Part shown: positions 37,902 to 46,520 of the stretch, piece by piece
Numbering within the stretch: position 1 is the first letter of the stretch
How the letters are laid out: each line of letters begins with the position of its first letter
NCBI RefSeq assembly: GCF_017355985.1
Contig: NZ_JAFIQU010000003.1
Coordinates: 45,884-109,883, forward strand
Direction of reading: 5' to 3'
DNA length: 64,000 nt
Source: Arenibaculum pallidiluteum
GTDB taxonomy: Bacteria; Pseudomonadota; Alphaproteobacteria; Azospirillales; Azospirillaceae
The notes under the pieces: generated by a model
The model's input: only the letters and a program-made list of their open reading frames with translations
The model's database searches: none
What the model was told of the DNA's origin: nothing
Program-made: the position numbers and the translations under genes

Positions 37902-38771
37902 ATGGCAAAGAGAGTGCGCAAGGCGGTCTTCCCGGTCGCCGGACTGGGTACCCGCTTCCTGCCGGCGACGAAAGTCATGGCCAAGGAGATGCTGCCGCTC
38001 GTCGACAAGCCTCTGATTCAGCATGCGGTCGAGGAGGCGCGGGCGGCCGGGATCGAGGAGTTCATCTTCGTCACGGCCCAGGGCAAGCAGGCGCTCGAGG
38101 ACCATTTCGACATCGCGGGGGAGCTCTACAGGACGCTCGAAGGCCGTGGCAAGACCGCGCAGCTCGAGGTCGCCCGCGAGGCCGAGATCCCGCCGGGCAA
38201 GCTGTTCGCGACGCGCCAGAAGCAGCCGCTCGGCCTCGGCCACGCGGTTTGGTGCGCGCGGGCCCAGGTCGGTGACGAGCCCTTCGCCGTGCTGCTGCCC
38301 GACGACGTGATCCTGGGCGAGCAGCCCTGCCTGAAGCAGATGGTCGAGGCCTATGACGGCATCGGCGGCAACGTTGTGGCCGTCGTCGATGTGCCGCGGG
38401 AGCAGACCGACCGGTACGGCATCCTGGACACCGGCGCCGAGAATGGCGCCCTGGTCGAGGTCCGCGGCCTGGTCGAGAAGCCCAAGCCGGCCGATGCACC
38501 GTCCACCCTCTCGATCATCGGCCGCTACATCCTGCAGCCCGAGGTCTTCGACGAGCTCGAGCGCCACGAGCGCGGCGCCGGCGGCGAGATCCAGCTGACC
38601 GACGGCATGGCGCGGCTGATCGGCCGTCAACCCTTCCACGGTCTGCGGTTCGAGGGCACTCGCTACGACTGCGGCGACAAGCTCGGCTGGCTCGAGGCCA
38701 ACCTGGCCTTCGCCTTGGCGCGCCCGGACATGGCGGACAAGGTCCGCGCCATGGTCGCCAAGCTCGTCTGA
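37902..38771 (+). CDS. galU: UTP-glucose-1-phosphate uridylyltransferase
   Basis: Makes UDP-glucose from UTP and glucose 1-phosphate, a precursor for exopolysaccharide, lipopolysaccharide and, with Ugd, UDP-glucuronate. The 289-residue protein has the nucleotide-binding start AVFPVAGLGTRFLPATK, KEMLPLVDKPLIQHAVEEA, LLPDDVI and VEKPKP, all diagnostic. Length is normal. ATG 37902 matches the family start; GTG 37893 three codons earlier is possible. ugd follows in the same direction after 57 bp, so the two form a UDP-glucuronate module. Confidence 0.96.
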   Translation: MAKRVRKAVFPVAGLGTRFLPATKVMAKEMLPLVDKPLIQHAVEEARAAGIEEFIFVTAQGKQALEDHFDIAGELYRTLEGRGKTAQLEVAREAEIPPGKLFATRQKQPLGLGHAVWCARAQVGDEPFAVLLPDDVILGEQPCLKQMVEAYDGIGGNVVAVVDVPREQTDRYGILDTGAENGALVEVRGLVEKPKPADAPSTLSIIGRYILQPEVFDELERHERGAGGEIQLTDGMARLIGRQPFHGLRFEGTRYDCGDKLGWLEANLAFALARPDMADKVRAMVAKLV

Positions 38772-38828
38772 CGGGCCGTCCCGATTACTGAAATCACTCT
38801 TCTTCCGTAGCCCCTGAAAGGGACCGTC

Positions 38829-40175
38829 ATGCGTATTGCGGTCATCGGCACCGGTTACGTCGGGCTCGTCTCCGGCGCCTGCTTCTCCGAGTTCGGCGTC
38901 TCGACCATGTGCGTCGACAAGGACGCGGGCAAGATCGAGCGTCTGAAGCGCGGCGAGATCCCGATCTACGAGCCCGGGCTCGACGATCTCGTCGCCAAGA
39001 ACGTCAAGGCCGGCCGGCTCGGCTTCACCACCGAGATCGAGCACGCGGTGCCCGACGCCGACGCGGTGTTCATCGCGGTCGGCACTCCGTCCCGCCGCGG
39101 CGACGGTCATGCCGACCTCTCCTACGTCTACGGCGCCGCCGAGGAGATCGCCCTGAACCTGAAGGGCTACACGGTCGTCGTCACCAAGTCGACCGTGCCG
39201 GTCGGCACCGGCCGCGAGGTCGCCAAGATCATCCGCCGGACCCGGCCCGACGCCGAGTTCGACGTGTGCTCGAACCCCGAGTTCCTGCGCGAGGGCTCGG
39301 CCATCGAGGACTTCATGCGGCCCGACCGGGTTGTGATCGGCACCGACAGCGATCGCGCCCGTGCCGTCATGCGCGCGCTGTACCGGCCGCTGTACCTGAT
39401 CGAGACGCCGATCGTGATGACCTCGCTCGAGACGTCCGAGCTGATCAAGTACGCGGCGAACACCTTCCTCGCGGCCAAGATCACCTTCATCAACGAAATC
39501 GCCGATCTCTGCGAGAAGGTCGGTGCCGACGTCCACGACGTCGCCAAGGGCATCGGGCTGGACGGCCGCATCGGCAAGAAATTCCTGCACCCGGGTCCCG
39601 GCTACGGCGGCTCCTGCTTCCCGAAGGACACGCTGGCGCTGGTCAAGACCGCCCAGGACTACGGCTCGCCCCTGCGCATCATCGAGACCGTCGTCGACAT
39701 CAACACGAAGCGGAAGAAGGCCATGGCCGACCGCATCGTCGAGGCCTGCGGCGGCAGCCTGCAGGGCAAGACGGTGGCGGTGCTCGGCGTGACCTTCAAG
39801 CCGAACACCGACGACATGCGCGACGCCCCGTCCCTGGACATCATCCCCGCGCTCCAGGCGGCGGGCGCCAAGGTCCGGGCCTACGACCCGGCCGGCATGC
39901 ACGAGGCCGAGAAGATGATCCCCGGCGTCGAGTGGTGCACCAGCGCCTACGACACGCTGCCGGATGCGGACTGCGTCGCCATCCTGACGGAATGGAACGA
40001 GTTCCGCGCCCTCGATCTCAAGCGCGTGGTCGACCTGATGCGCGCGCCGGTGATGGTCGACCTGCGCAACGTCTACAATCCCGAGGACATGGAGATGGCC
40101 GGCTTCGCCTACAGCTGCGTCGGCCGTCCCTCGCGCCTCGAGATCAATGCCCGCAGGGACAAGGTCTCGACCTGA
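38829..40175 (+). CDS. ugd: UDP-glucose 6-dehydrogenase
   Basis: Oxidises UDP-glucose twice with NAD to UDP-glucuronate, supplying acidic polysaccharides. The 448-residue protein has GTGYVGL at 7-13, AVGTPSRRGDGHADLSYV, VTKSTVPVGTG, SNPEFLREGSAI, the catalytic Cys263 in GYGGSCFPKDT, and VLGVTFKPNTDDMRDAPS. Length and motifs are normal. ATG 38829 has AAAGGGA upstream. It follows galU and is itself followed by a very strong hairpin at 40185. Confidence 0.97.
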   Translation: MRIAVIGTGYVGLVSGACFSEFGVSTMCVDKDAGKIERLKRGEIPIYEPGLDDLVAKNVKAGRLGFTTEIEHAVPDADAVFIAVGTPSRRGDGHADLSYVYGAAEEIALNLKGYTVVVTKSTVPVGTGREVAKIIRRTRPDAEFDVCSNPEFLREGSAIEDFMRPDRVVIGTDSDRARAVMRALYRPLYLIETPIVMTSLETSELIKYAANTFLAAKITFINEIADLCEKVGADVHDVAKGIGLDGRIGKKFLHPGPGYGGSCFPKDTLALVKTAQDYGSPLRIIETVVDINTKRKKAMADRIVEACGGSLQGKTVAVLGVTFKPNTDDMRDAPSLDIIPALQAAGAKVRAYDPAGMHEAEKMIPGVEWCTSAYDTLPDADCVAILTEWNEFRALDLKRVVDLMRAPVMVDLRNVYNPEDMEMAGFAYSCVGRPSRLEINARRDKVST

Positions 40176-40184
40176 CCCGCGTGC

Positions 40185-40216
40185 CCGGTCCGGACCGCCA
40201 AGGCGGTCCGGACCGG
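40185..40216 (+). terminator. Long perfect hairpin after ugd
   Basis: A 15-bp uninterrupted inverted repeat with only AA between the arms (CCGGTCCGGACCGCC and its complement), nine bases after the ugd stop. Four bases must stay unpaired to close it. The sequence after it is TGTTGCGG, not a T-run, so it may act as a Rho-dependent boundary or RNA stabiliser rather than a strict intrinsic terminator. Confidence 0.65.
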
Positions 40217-40274
40217 TGTTGCGGCCGTCCCGGGCTTCTGGTTTGCTGCCCTCCGGTCCGAAAGGAGAGGGGGC

Positions 40275-41009
40275 ATGATCGGTCTTCTGGAACGGGGCGT
40301 CGCGCTGGCCGATCTCGCTCGGGCGATGCCGGTCGCGCTCGCCACCTTTGATCCCGGCTCCCGGCCGACGGGCCTCGTGATCGTCGACGAGGTCAACGGC
40401 TTCTGCACCGTGGGATGCGGTCCGCTGGCCCCGGCCGCGCCGAACGCGCAGGTCGACCGCATGCTGCGCGAGACCGTGACGCTGGCCCGGCGCTTCGAGG
40501 CGCAGGGCTGGCCGGTCCTCGCCTTTCTCGACACCCACGAGCCCGGCAAGCCCGAGCCGCCCTATCCGCCCCATTGCGAGATCGGCACCGGCCAGGAGAA
40601 CCTGGTCGCGGACCTCGCCTGGCTCGAGACCTCTCCGGTGGCGACCCTGATCCGGAAGGACTGCATCAACGGATTCGTAGGTGCCATCGACGCGCGCGGC
40701 AGGAACAGCGCCGCCGAATGGATCACGGCCAACGGGCTTGGCGCAGTCGTCGTGGTCGGCATCTGCACCGACATCTGCGTGATGGACTTCGTGCTGACGC
40801 TGCTGTCGGCCCGGAACCACGGGCTTCTCGGCGCGCTGCGCGACATCGTCGTCTACGAGCCCGGATGCGCGACCTACGACCTGCCGGCGGAGGTGGTCGA
40901 GAGGCTGTCACTTCCCGCGACGGCGACGCATCCGCAGGACCTCGCCCATCACATGGGGCTGTACTTCATGGCATCGCGCGGAGCGCTCCTGGCCGGCGAG
41001 ATCGCCTGA
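40275..41009 (+). CDS. Isochorismatase-family cysteine hydrolase
   Basis: Cytoplasmic hydrolase of 244 residues, related to nicotinamidase and other amide hydrolases. The catalytic triad is visible: Asp38 in LVIVDEVNGF, Lys128 in RKDCINGF and Cys168 in GICTDICVMDF. The metal-site histidines of nicotinamidase are not obvious: FLDTHEPGKPE carries one and PPHCEIGTG another, which leaves nicotinamidase possible. AAGGAGAGG directly before ATG 40275 is a strong ribosome site. It stands alone after the ugd hairpin. Substrate unproven. Confidence 0.87.
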   Translation: MIGLLERGVALADLARAMPVALATFDPGSRPTGLVIVDEVNGFCTVGCGPLAPAAPNAQVDRMLRETVTLARRFEAQGWPVLAFLDTHEPGKPEPPYPPHCEIGTGQENLVADLAWLETSPVATLIRKDCINGFVGAIDARGRNSAAEWITANGLGAVVVVGICTDICVMDFVLTLLSARNHGLLGALRDIVVYEPGCATYDLPAEVVERLSLPATATHPQDLAHHMGLYFMASRGALLAGEIA

Positions 41010-41163
41010 AGCGGCCTTGGCTTCGCCGTGGGCCATGAGCTGCTTCCAAGCCGTTGACGTCGGAGCCTTCCCCGCGCTTCCCGCCCGAACGGATGGGGTG
41101 GGGAATTGGTATAAGCCGAGCGCGCCTCGCGGGCATGTGCGCGTTGCATGCGATTCCTATTGC

Positions 41164-41724
41164 ATGAGCAATGCCGCCGGACCGGCCCGGTCACGGGAAG
41201 CCCTTCGCCTCGCAGCTCGCCTCGCGGGCCCGCTCGTCGCCGTATCGGTGCTCGGCGCCTGCGCGTCGCTGCCGGAACCGGCGGGCGGCGGCCCGCTGAC
41301 ATGGGTCCGTTACGTCAGCGGCGACGACCTGCGCGCGCAGTGCCGTCCCGCCGAGCCGACGCGCCTGCGCATGATCCATACCGTCCCGGGCTCGGACCGC
41401 ATCAGGACCTTCGATCTCCGCGAGACCACGGAGGGCGCCCGGCTGGAGACGCGCTCGATCCTCGTCGGCGAGCTCTCCCGCCTCTCGGCCGATGCGCCGC
41501 TCGGGCAGCTTCGCCCCGACGGCCCGGAAGTCGTGCTGTCGCGGCCGCAATTCGCAGCACTGGTGGCCGCCGTCAAGGTGGCGGGCCTTCGCGGCCGGGC
41601 AGGCACCCGGGCGAGCCTCCCCACCGGCAGCTACTGGTTTGCCAATGGCTGCCACCAGGGCGAATGGTTCGTCGGCATCGTCGCCGCCCGCCAGGTGGTG
41701 GAAGAGGCGGCCCTGCCGCCCTGA
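41164..41724 (+). CDS. Hypothetical lipoprotein
   Basis: Predicted lipoprotein of 186 residues. ATG 41164 starts a signal peptide (basic RSREALRLAARLAG, then a hydrophobic stretch) ending in the lipobox VLGAC. The mature part has SGDDLRAQC and a second cysteine in FANGCHQGEWFV, a possible disulfide, and no recognised domain. Ribosome site is weak and the frame extends upstream to 41017 without a signal. A TATAAG minus-10-like element lies near 41110. It is convergent with the Anbu-type peptidase. Confidence 0.65.
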   Translation: MSNAAGPARSREALRLAARLAGPLVAVSVLGACASLPEPAGGGPLTWVRYVSGDDLRAQCRPAEPTRLRMIHTVPGSDRIRTFDLRETTEGARLETRSILVGELSRLSADAPLGQLRPDGPEVVLSRPQFAALVAAVKVAGLRGRAGTRASLPTGSYWFANGCHQGEWFVGIVAARQVVEEAALPP

Positions 41725-41751
41725 GCCAGGTCCGCGGCCTATTCCCCGCGC

Positions 41752-42507
41752 TTACCCCGCAGGACCGTCGGCCTCGGCCTGCTCGGGGTTCAGCAGCGTG
41801 CCGGCCCAGGGGCCGTCGGGCATCCGGCGGGCGAGGTCGGTGATGTTCCTGTTCCACCACTGGCGCTGATCGACCATGTCGTCGTAGTCGAACTGCGCCT
41901 CGCGCCAGCGCCGGTCGGCATTGCCGTAGGTCACGAGGTCAATGGGGAAGCCGACGTCGGCCGAGCTGTAGCGGCTGGAATCGAAGGAGAGGTAGGCGAG
42001 CTTCAGCGCCGTGCGCATCGGCGTGTCGAAGCGCAGCGCTCGGTCCAGGATCGGCTTGCCATAGGCGGTAGCGCCGATGGAAAGGTAGGGCGTGCGCTCG
42101 TCGACCTCGATCCAGTTCCCCTCGGGATAGACAAGGTACATGCAGGGCTCGGGATCCTCGGCCAGACGTCCGCCGATGATCGCATGCATGTTGAAGTTGA
42201 GCTTCGACTCCTCGAGCGCCTTGCGGTCCTCGGCCGCGACCTGCCGCAGGCTGTGCGTGAAGCCGCCCAGCGCGTCCAGCATGGTGGCGTAGCTGCCGCC
42301 ATGGGTGTTCCCCATCTCGCGGCGGAAATAGGCCAGGGTCTTGTCGCGCACGCTGCGCAGGCCGCTCGTCATCACGAAGAAGCGGTGGCCGCCGGCGCCC
42401 ATCATGGTGACCTTGCGCGCCGCGGTCACCTGCGTCCCGGCGGTGATGCGCCCGTCGGACAGGCCGATGAGGCCTTCCTTGATCTTGATGCCCAGGCAGT
42501 AAGTCAT
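41752..42507 (-). CDS. Anbu-type proteasome-like peptidase
   Basis: Ntn-hydrolase of the bacterial proteasome-related Anbu family, 251 residues, probably forming a ring or helix. After removal of Met1 the nucleophile is Thr (MTYCLGI), and the aspartate in LSDGR and lysine in AARKV match the Thr1-Asp17-Lys33 active-site pattern, though the lysine falls at mature position 31 here. Most Anbu genes travel with a transglutaminase-like protease, an alpha-E protein and an ATP-grasp protein; none is present here. An in-vitro role is unproven for the family. It is divergent from the phasin gene. Confidence 0.9.
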   Translation of the reverse strand: MTYCLGIKIKEGLIGLSDGRITAGTQVTAARKVTMMGAGGHRFFVMTSGLRSVRDKTLAYFRREMGNTHGGSYATMLDALGGFTHSLRQVAAEDRKALEESKLNFNMHAIIGGRLAEDPEPCMYLVYPEGNWIEVDERTPYLSIGATAYGKPILDRALRFDTPMRTALKLAYLSFDSSRYSSADVGFPIDLVTYGNADRRWREAQFDYDDMVDQRQWWNRNITDLARRMPDGPWAGTLLNPEQAEADGPAG

Positions 42508-42593
42508 GCGGGGTTCCGAAGGCCGTCAGGAGGGAGGCGCGCCATCTGGCCCCGCCGTTGGTGAACGCGCCGTTAACGTGACCCTGCGACTTA

Positions 42594-42608
42594 TTGTGCA
42601 GTGCACAA
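42594..42608. promoter_or_regulatory. PhaR-type operator 1
   Basis: Perfect 15-bp palindrome TTGTGCA-G-TGCACAA, just upstream of the phasin minus-35. The core TGC-AGT-GCA matches the GC-rich TGC-N3-GCA half-sites bound by the phasin repressor PhaR in Paracoccus and Rhodobacter. Confidence 0.65.
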
Positions 42609-42616
42609 AAATCGGG

Positions 42617-42644
42617 TTGACATCACGGAATGCGCGCTTAGATT
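42617..42644 (+). promoter_or_regulatory. Phasin promoter
   Basis: TTGACA at 42617-42622, 16-bp spacer, TAGATT at 42639-42644, between two palindromes and about 90 bases before the phasin start codon. A consensus-like minus-35 and a reasonable minus-10. Confidence 0.7.
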
Positions 42645-42652
42645 TAGGCCAT

Positions 42653-42667
42653 TGCTGCAGTGCAGCA
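42653..42667. promoter_or_regulatory. PhaR-type operator 2
   Basis: Perfect 15-bp palindrome TGCTGCA-G-TGCAGCA at the expected transcription start. It contains CTGC-AGT-GCAG, exactly the CTGC-N3-GCAG motif reported for PhaR. It shares its nine-base core TGCAGTGCA with operator 1. Confidence 0.72.
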
Positions 42668-42735
42668 TCGACTGAGTCCGAAAGCGAAGCCCCGCGCCCT
42701 GTCCGGCTGCGTGGCCAGAGGAGAGGATACGCGAA

Positions 42736-43260
42736 ATGACGACCCGTACCAAGACCGTGCCGACCAAGAGCGTCGAAGACGCCGCCACCGAGGCCAAGCA
42801 GACCGTCGAGAACCTGGTGAAGGTCGGCCAGGATGCCGCCACCCGGAACTACGAGCAGGTCATGTCCGTGGCCCGGGACCAGATCGAGAAGACCAGCCAG
42901 AAGTTCTTCCGGAGCTATGAGGAACTGGCGAGCTTCGGCAAGCAGAACGTCGATGCCGTCATCCAGTCGCAGGCGATCGTCGCCAAGGGCGTCGAGGAGA
43001 TGAGCCGCGCGCTGATCGCCTTTGGGCAGGCCTCGCTCGAGGTCGGCGTGGCCACCGGCAAGGCCATGATCGGCGTGAAGACCGTCCGCGAGCTGGTGGA
43101 CCTCCAGACGGGCTTCGCGAAGTCGTCCTTCGACAGCCTGGTCGCCGAGGGCACCAAGCTCTCGGAAATTGGCGTCAAGGTGGCCAACGAGGCGCTGGAG
43201 CCCATCAACGCGCGCGTCAACGCCGCGGTCGAGAAGCTCTCCAAGCCGATCGCCGCCTGA
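42736..43260 (+). CDS. Phasin family protein
   Basis: Coats polyhydroxyalkanoate granules and controls their size. The 174-residue, fully helical, amphipathic protein has the phasin_2 pattern: VEDAATEAKQTVENLVKVGQ, NYEQVMSVARDQIEK, then LASFGKQNVDAVIQSQAIVAKG, and VRELVDLQTGFAKSSFDSLV. It begins with a short threonine-rich tail. GAGGAGAGG precedes ATG 42736. Two palindromes in the promoter fit control by PhaR, which releases phasin genes when polymer accumulates. No synthase or phaR gene is in the window. Confidence 0.93.
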   Translation: MTTRTKTVPTKSVEDAATEAKQTVENLVKVGQDAATRNYEQVMSVARDQIEKTSQKFFRSYEELASFGKQNVDAVIQSQAIVAKGVEEMSRALIAFGQASLEVGVATGKAMIGVKTVRELVDLQTGFAKSSFDSLVAEGTKLSEIGVKVANEALEPINARVNAAVEKLSKPIAA

Positions 43261-43325
43261 TCCGGCACCGCGCGCCGGCCGGCGCCATGGGTGCGCGGCA
43301 TGCGCCGGAGTGTCGATGCTCGGGG

Positions 43326-43362
43326 AGGCCCGGCCGCTTGTGCGGCCGGGCCTTCGCCTTTT
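43326..43362 (+). terminator. Intrinsic terminator of the phasin gene
   Basis: A 12-bp perfect GC-rich stem (AGGCCCGGCCGC with its complement), TTGT loop, then TCGCCTTTT. Clear Rho-independent terminator 66 bases after the phasin stop. Confidence 0.9.
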
Positions 43363-43669
43363 CCGGCACCCTTTCGAGGGAGGGTATGCCCAATATTTTC
43401 CGCCAGACCGGTTCCGGTGGAGGCAACCTGAGGCCCGGCCCCGGGTTTAGTTCTTTGCGGGCAGAAAGAAACGCATGGGTCGAGGCCCTGGCTCGTTTCG
43501 GAAGCCCGTCCCGTTCGGGGCGCTCATCCCGGCGGCGCTGGACGGCGTGGCGGTGGCCGCGGGCGTCGGGGTGACAGGATTGGGTCTTTCCAGATCGCCC
43601 CTTCCAAGCGCCGAGGGAGTTCTCATATTATCCGATGAGGATATCCTTCGATGGTTGCACGCACCGCTC
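43363..43669. promoter_or_regulatory. clpS upstream region
   Basis: 307 bp between the phasin terminator and clpS. A promoter-like TATTAT lies at 43626-43631, with TTCCAA 18 bases before it. Two open frames occur: one starts at 43386 behind GAGGGAGGG, and one at 43475 is continuous with clpS but reads as a glycine/proline-rich extension without clpS features. I regard both as unproven. Confidence 0.4.
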
Positions 43670-43996
43670 ATGGCCGACAGCGACAAGAACGGAGACGAGG
43701 GGATTGCGACCGGCATTGTCGTAAAGACAAAGCCGAAAACCAAGAAGCCCTCTATGTACAAAGTACTAATGTTGAACGACGACTACACTCCTATGGAGTT
43801 CGTCGTTCATGTGCTGGAACGCTTCTTCAACAAATCCCGCGAAGAGGCAACCCGCATCATGCTCCATGTGCATAAGCGGGGAGTCGGGATCTGTGGTGTC
43901 TTCACCTACGAGGTGGCAGAGACCAAGGTCACACAAGTGATGGATTTCGCCAGGCAGCATCAGCACCCTCTACAGTGCACCTTGGAGAAGGATTAG
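43670..43996 (+). CDS. clpS: ATP-dependent Clp protease adaptor ClpS
   Basis: Delivers N-end-rule substrates to ClpAP. The 108-residue protein has the conserved [20 protein letters not shown] (Asn-Asp-Asp pocket residues), [37 protein letters not shown] and a short acidic N-terminus typical of alphaproteobacteria. ATG 43670 matches the family start. clpA follows after six bases. Codon use is unlike most of the window: many A- or T-ending codons (GTA, CTA, AAA, ACA, CCT, TTG), a feature shared with the first few hundred bases of clpA. Confidence 0.95.
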   Translation: MADSDKNGDEGIATGIVVKTKPKTKKPSMYKVLMLNDDYTPMEFVVHVLERFFNKSREEATRIMLHVHKRGVGICGVFTYEVAETKVTQVMDFARQHQHPLQCTLEKD

Positions 43997-44002
43997 CCCG
44001 GT

Positions 44003-46303
44003 ATGCTCTCGCGTAACCTCGAGCAATCACTGCACCGAGCCCTTGCGTACGCCAACGAGCGCCGACACGAATACGCCACCCTCGAGCATCTGCTGCTTGC
44101 CCTTACGGAAGATCAGGACGCGGTGGCCGTCCTCCGGGCTTGCGGAGTCGATCTCGACAAGCTGAGGTCGGAGCTGAGTGAGTACCTCGACAACGAGCTC
44201 GCCAACCTCGTGACGAACCGCGGGGAGGACGCGAAGCCCACGGCAGGCTTCCAGCGTGTGCTGCAGCGCGCCGCCATCCATGTCCAGTCGTCTGGCCGCG
44301 AGGAGGTGACTGGAGCCAATGTGCTGGTAGCGTTGTTCTCTGAGCGTGAGAGCCACGCGGTCTATTTCCTGCAGGAGCAGGAGATGACCCGGTTTGACGC
44401 GGTGAACTACATCTCCCACGGAATCGCGAAGGCCCCCGGTCGTACCGAGACGCGGCGGGTTTCCGGTGCCGACGAGGACGCAGCGGCGGAGAAGGTCGTG
44501 AAGAAGGGTACCGAAGCGCTCGAGGCGTACTGCGTCAACCTGAACAAGAAGGCGGCCTCGGGCAAGATCGACCCGCTGATCGGCCGGGAGCAGGAGGTCG
44601 AGCGAACGATCCAGATCCTGTGCCGCCGCTCGAAGAACAACCCGCTCTATGTGGGCGACCCGGGCGTGGGTAAGACCGCGATCGCCGAGGGCCTGGCGCG
44701 GCGCATCGTGAACGGCGAGGTGCCCGACGTCCTGGAGACCGCGATCATCTATTCGCTGGACATGGGCGCCCTGCTGGCCGGCACGCGTTATCGCGGCGAC
44801 TTCGAGGAGCGGCTCAAGGCCGTCCTCTCCGAGCTCGAGGCCCAGGACAACGCGGTTCTGTTCATCGACGAGATCCACACGGTGATCGGCGCCGGCGCCA
44901 CCTCGGGCGGGGCCATGGACGCCTCGAACCTGCTGAAGCCGGCGCTCGCCAGCGGCGCGCTGCGCTGCATCGGCTCCACGACCTACAAGGAATACCGGAA
45001 CTACTTCGAGAAGGACCGGGCGCTCGTCCGCCGTTTCCAGAAGATCGACGTGAACGAGCCCTCGATCGAGGACGCCATCAAGATCCTCCAGGGCATCAAG
45101 CCCTACTACGAGAAGTACCACCGGGTTCGCTACACCAATGAGGCGATCCGCTCGGCGGTGGAGCTGTCGGCGCGCTACATCGGCGACCGCAAGCTGCCGG
45201 ACAAGGCGATCGACATCATCGACGAGGTCGGCGCGGCCCAGATGCTTCTTCCCGAGAGCCGTCGCAAGAAGACGATCTCGGTCAAGGACGTCGAGGGCGT
45301 GGTCGCCAAGATCGCCCGCATCCCCCCGAAGTCCGTCAGCCGCGACGACAAGCAGGTCCTGATGAACCTGGAGCGCGACCTGCGCACCATGGTCTTCGGT
45401 CAGGACAAGGCGATCGATGCGCTGTCCTCGGCGATCAAGCTGGCCCGCGCCGGGCTGCGCGACCCCGAGAAGCCGATCGGCAACTACCTGTTCTCCGGGC
45501 CGACCGGCGTCGGCAAGACCGAGGTCGCGCGGCAGCTGGCCCGCACGCTCGGCATCGAGCTGATCCGCTTCGACATGTCGGAATACATGGAGCGGCATAC
45601 GGTCAGCCGGCTGATCGGTGCGCCTCCGGGCTATGTCGGCTTCGACCAGGGCGGGCTCCTGACCGACGCCGTCGACCAGCATCCGCACTGCGTGATGCTG
45701 CTCGACGAGATCGAAAAGGCCCATCCTGACCTCTACAACATCCTCCTGCAGGTCATGGATCACGGGAAGCTGACCGACCACAACGGCAAGACGGTCGACT
45801 TCCGGAACGTGATCCTGATCATGACCACCAACGCGGGCGCCGCCGACCTCGCCAAGCCGGCCATCGGCTTCGAGCGCGAGAAGCGGATCGGCGAGGACAT
45901 GGAGGCGATCAACAAGCTGTTCACGCCGGAATTCCGGAATCGGCTGGACGCGATCATCCCCTTCCAGGCCCTCACGAAGGACATCATCTCGCAGGTCGTC
46001 GACAAGTTCGTGATGCAGCTCGAGGCCCAGCTGGCCGACCGTGGCGTCACCATCGAGCTGTCCGACAAGGCCCGCGAGTGGCTGGGCGACAAGGGCTACG
46101 ACCCGCTCTACGGCGCCCGTCCGCTGGCCCGCGTGATCCAGGAGAACATCAAGAAGCCGCTGGCCGAGGAGCTTCTCTTCGGCAAGCTCGCCAAGGGCGG
46201 CCTCGTCCGCGTGACGGTCGAGGACGACAAGCTGAGCTTCGAGTACCCGAACCCGCCGAAGTCCGAGGAGGACGAGGAGAAGGTGCCCGAAATGGTCGAA
46301 TGA
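44003..46303 (+). CDS. clpA: ATP-dependent Clp protease ATPase subunit ClpA
   Basis: Hexameric AAA+ unfoldase that feeds proteins into ClpP. The 766-residue protein has the N-terminal Clp repeat domain (1-145, [20 protein letters not shown]), AAA-1 with Walker A GDPGVGKT and Walker B LFIDEIHT, and AAA-2 with GPTGVGKT and MLLDEIEK, sensor and C-terminal D2-small domains. A loop resembling IGF near ASKP/AAKP positions that contact ClpP is read as [16 protein letters not shown] lies 11 bases before ATG 44003. Coupled to clpS. A terminator follows at 46368. Confidence 0.97.
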   Translation: MLSRNLEQSLHRALAYANERRHEYATLEHLLLALTEDQDAVAVLRACGVDLDKLRSELSEYLDNELANLVTNRGEDAKPTAGFQRVLQRAAIHVQSSGREEVTGANVLVALFSERESHAVYFLQEQEMTRFDAVNYISHGIAKAPGRTETRRVSGADEDAAAEKVVKKGTEALEAYCVNLNKKAASGKIDPLIGREQEVERTIQILCRRSKNNPLYVGDPGVGKTAIAEGLARRIVNGEVPDVLETAIIYSLDMGALLAGTRYRGDFEERLKAVLSELEAQDNAVLFIDEIHTVIGAGATSGGAMDASNLLKPALASGALRCIGSTTYKEYRNYFEKDRALVRRFQKIDVNEPSIEDAIKILQGIKPYYEKYHRVRYTNEAIRSAVELSARYIGDRKLPDKAIDIIDEVGAAQMLLPESRRKKTISVKDVEGVVAKIARIPPKSVSRDDKQVLMNLERDLRTMVFGQDKAIDALSSAIKLARAGLRDPEKPIGNYLFSGPTGVGKTEVARQLARTLGIELIRFDMSEYMERHTVSRLIGAPPGYVGFDQGGLLTDAVDQHPHCVMLLDEIEKAHPDLYNILLQVMDHGKLTDHNGKTVDFRNVILIMTTNAGAADLAKPAIGFEREKRIGEDMEAINKLFTPEFRNRLDAIIPFQALTKDIISQVVDKFVMQLEAQLADRGVTIELSDKAREWLGDKGYDPLYGARPLARVIQENIKKPLAEELLFGKLAKGGLVRVTVEDDKLSFEYPNPPKSEEDEEKVPEMVE

Positions 46304-46367
46304 CGGCCGCGCCGGCCGCCCGTCCCGGATGGGGCGCGGCGGCCGGCCTTCCGCAGACCTGTTACGG

Positions 46368-46405
46368 GGCCCGCCCGCGCGCAGCGCCGGCGGGCCTTCT
46401 TTTTG
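46368..46405 (+). terminator. Intrinsic terminator of clpS-clpA
   Basis: An 8-bp perfect stem (GGCCCGCC with its complement) around a 13-base loop, followed by TTCTTTTT, 65 bases after the clpA stop. Confidence 0.8.
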
Positions 46406-46520
46406 CCTGCCGGCTGCTCGGGCGGAGCCGCGGCCCGCCGGTTACGGGCGGCGCTCGGCCCCGTGGCGGGGCCTGTCCGCCCATGCTATAGCGATGCCCG
46501 GTCGGCGCGGGAGCGAAACG

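Noticed and set aside
43386-43574. 62-codon ORF after the phasin terminator with good GAGGGAGGG site
   Set aside because: Translation turns into arginine/tryptophan-rich low-quality sequence and it overlaps the clpS promoter region; conservation not visible. Kept only as a note.
43475-43669. N-terminal extension of clpS from 43475
   Set aside because: The family starts at 43670; the extension is glycine/alanine-rich and would place a TATTAT promoter inside the gene.
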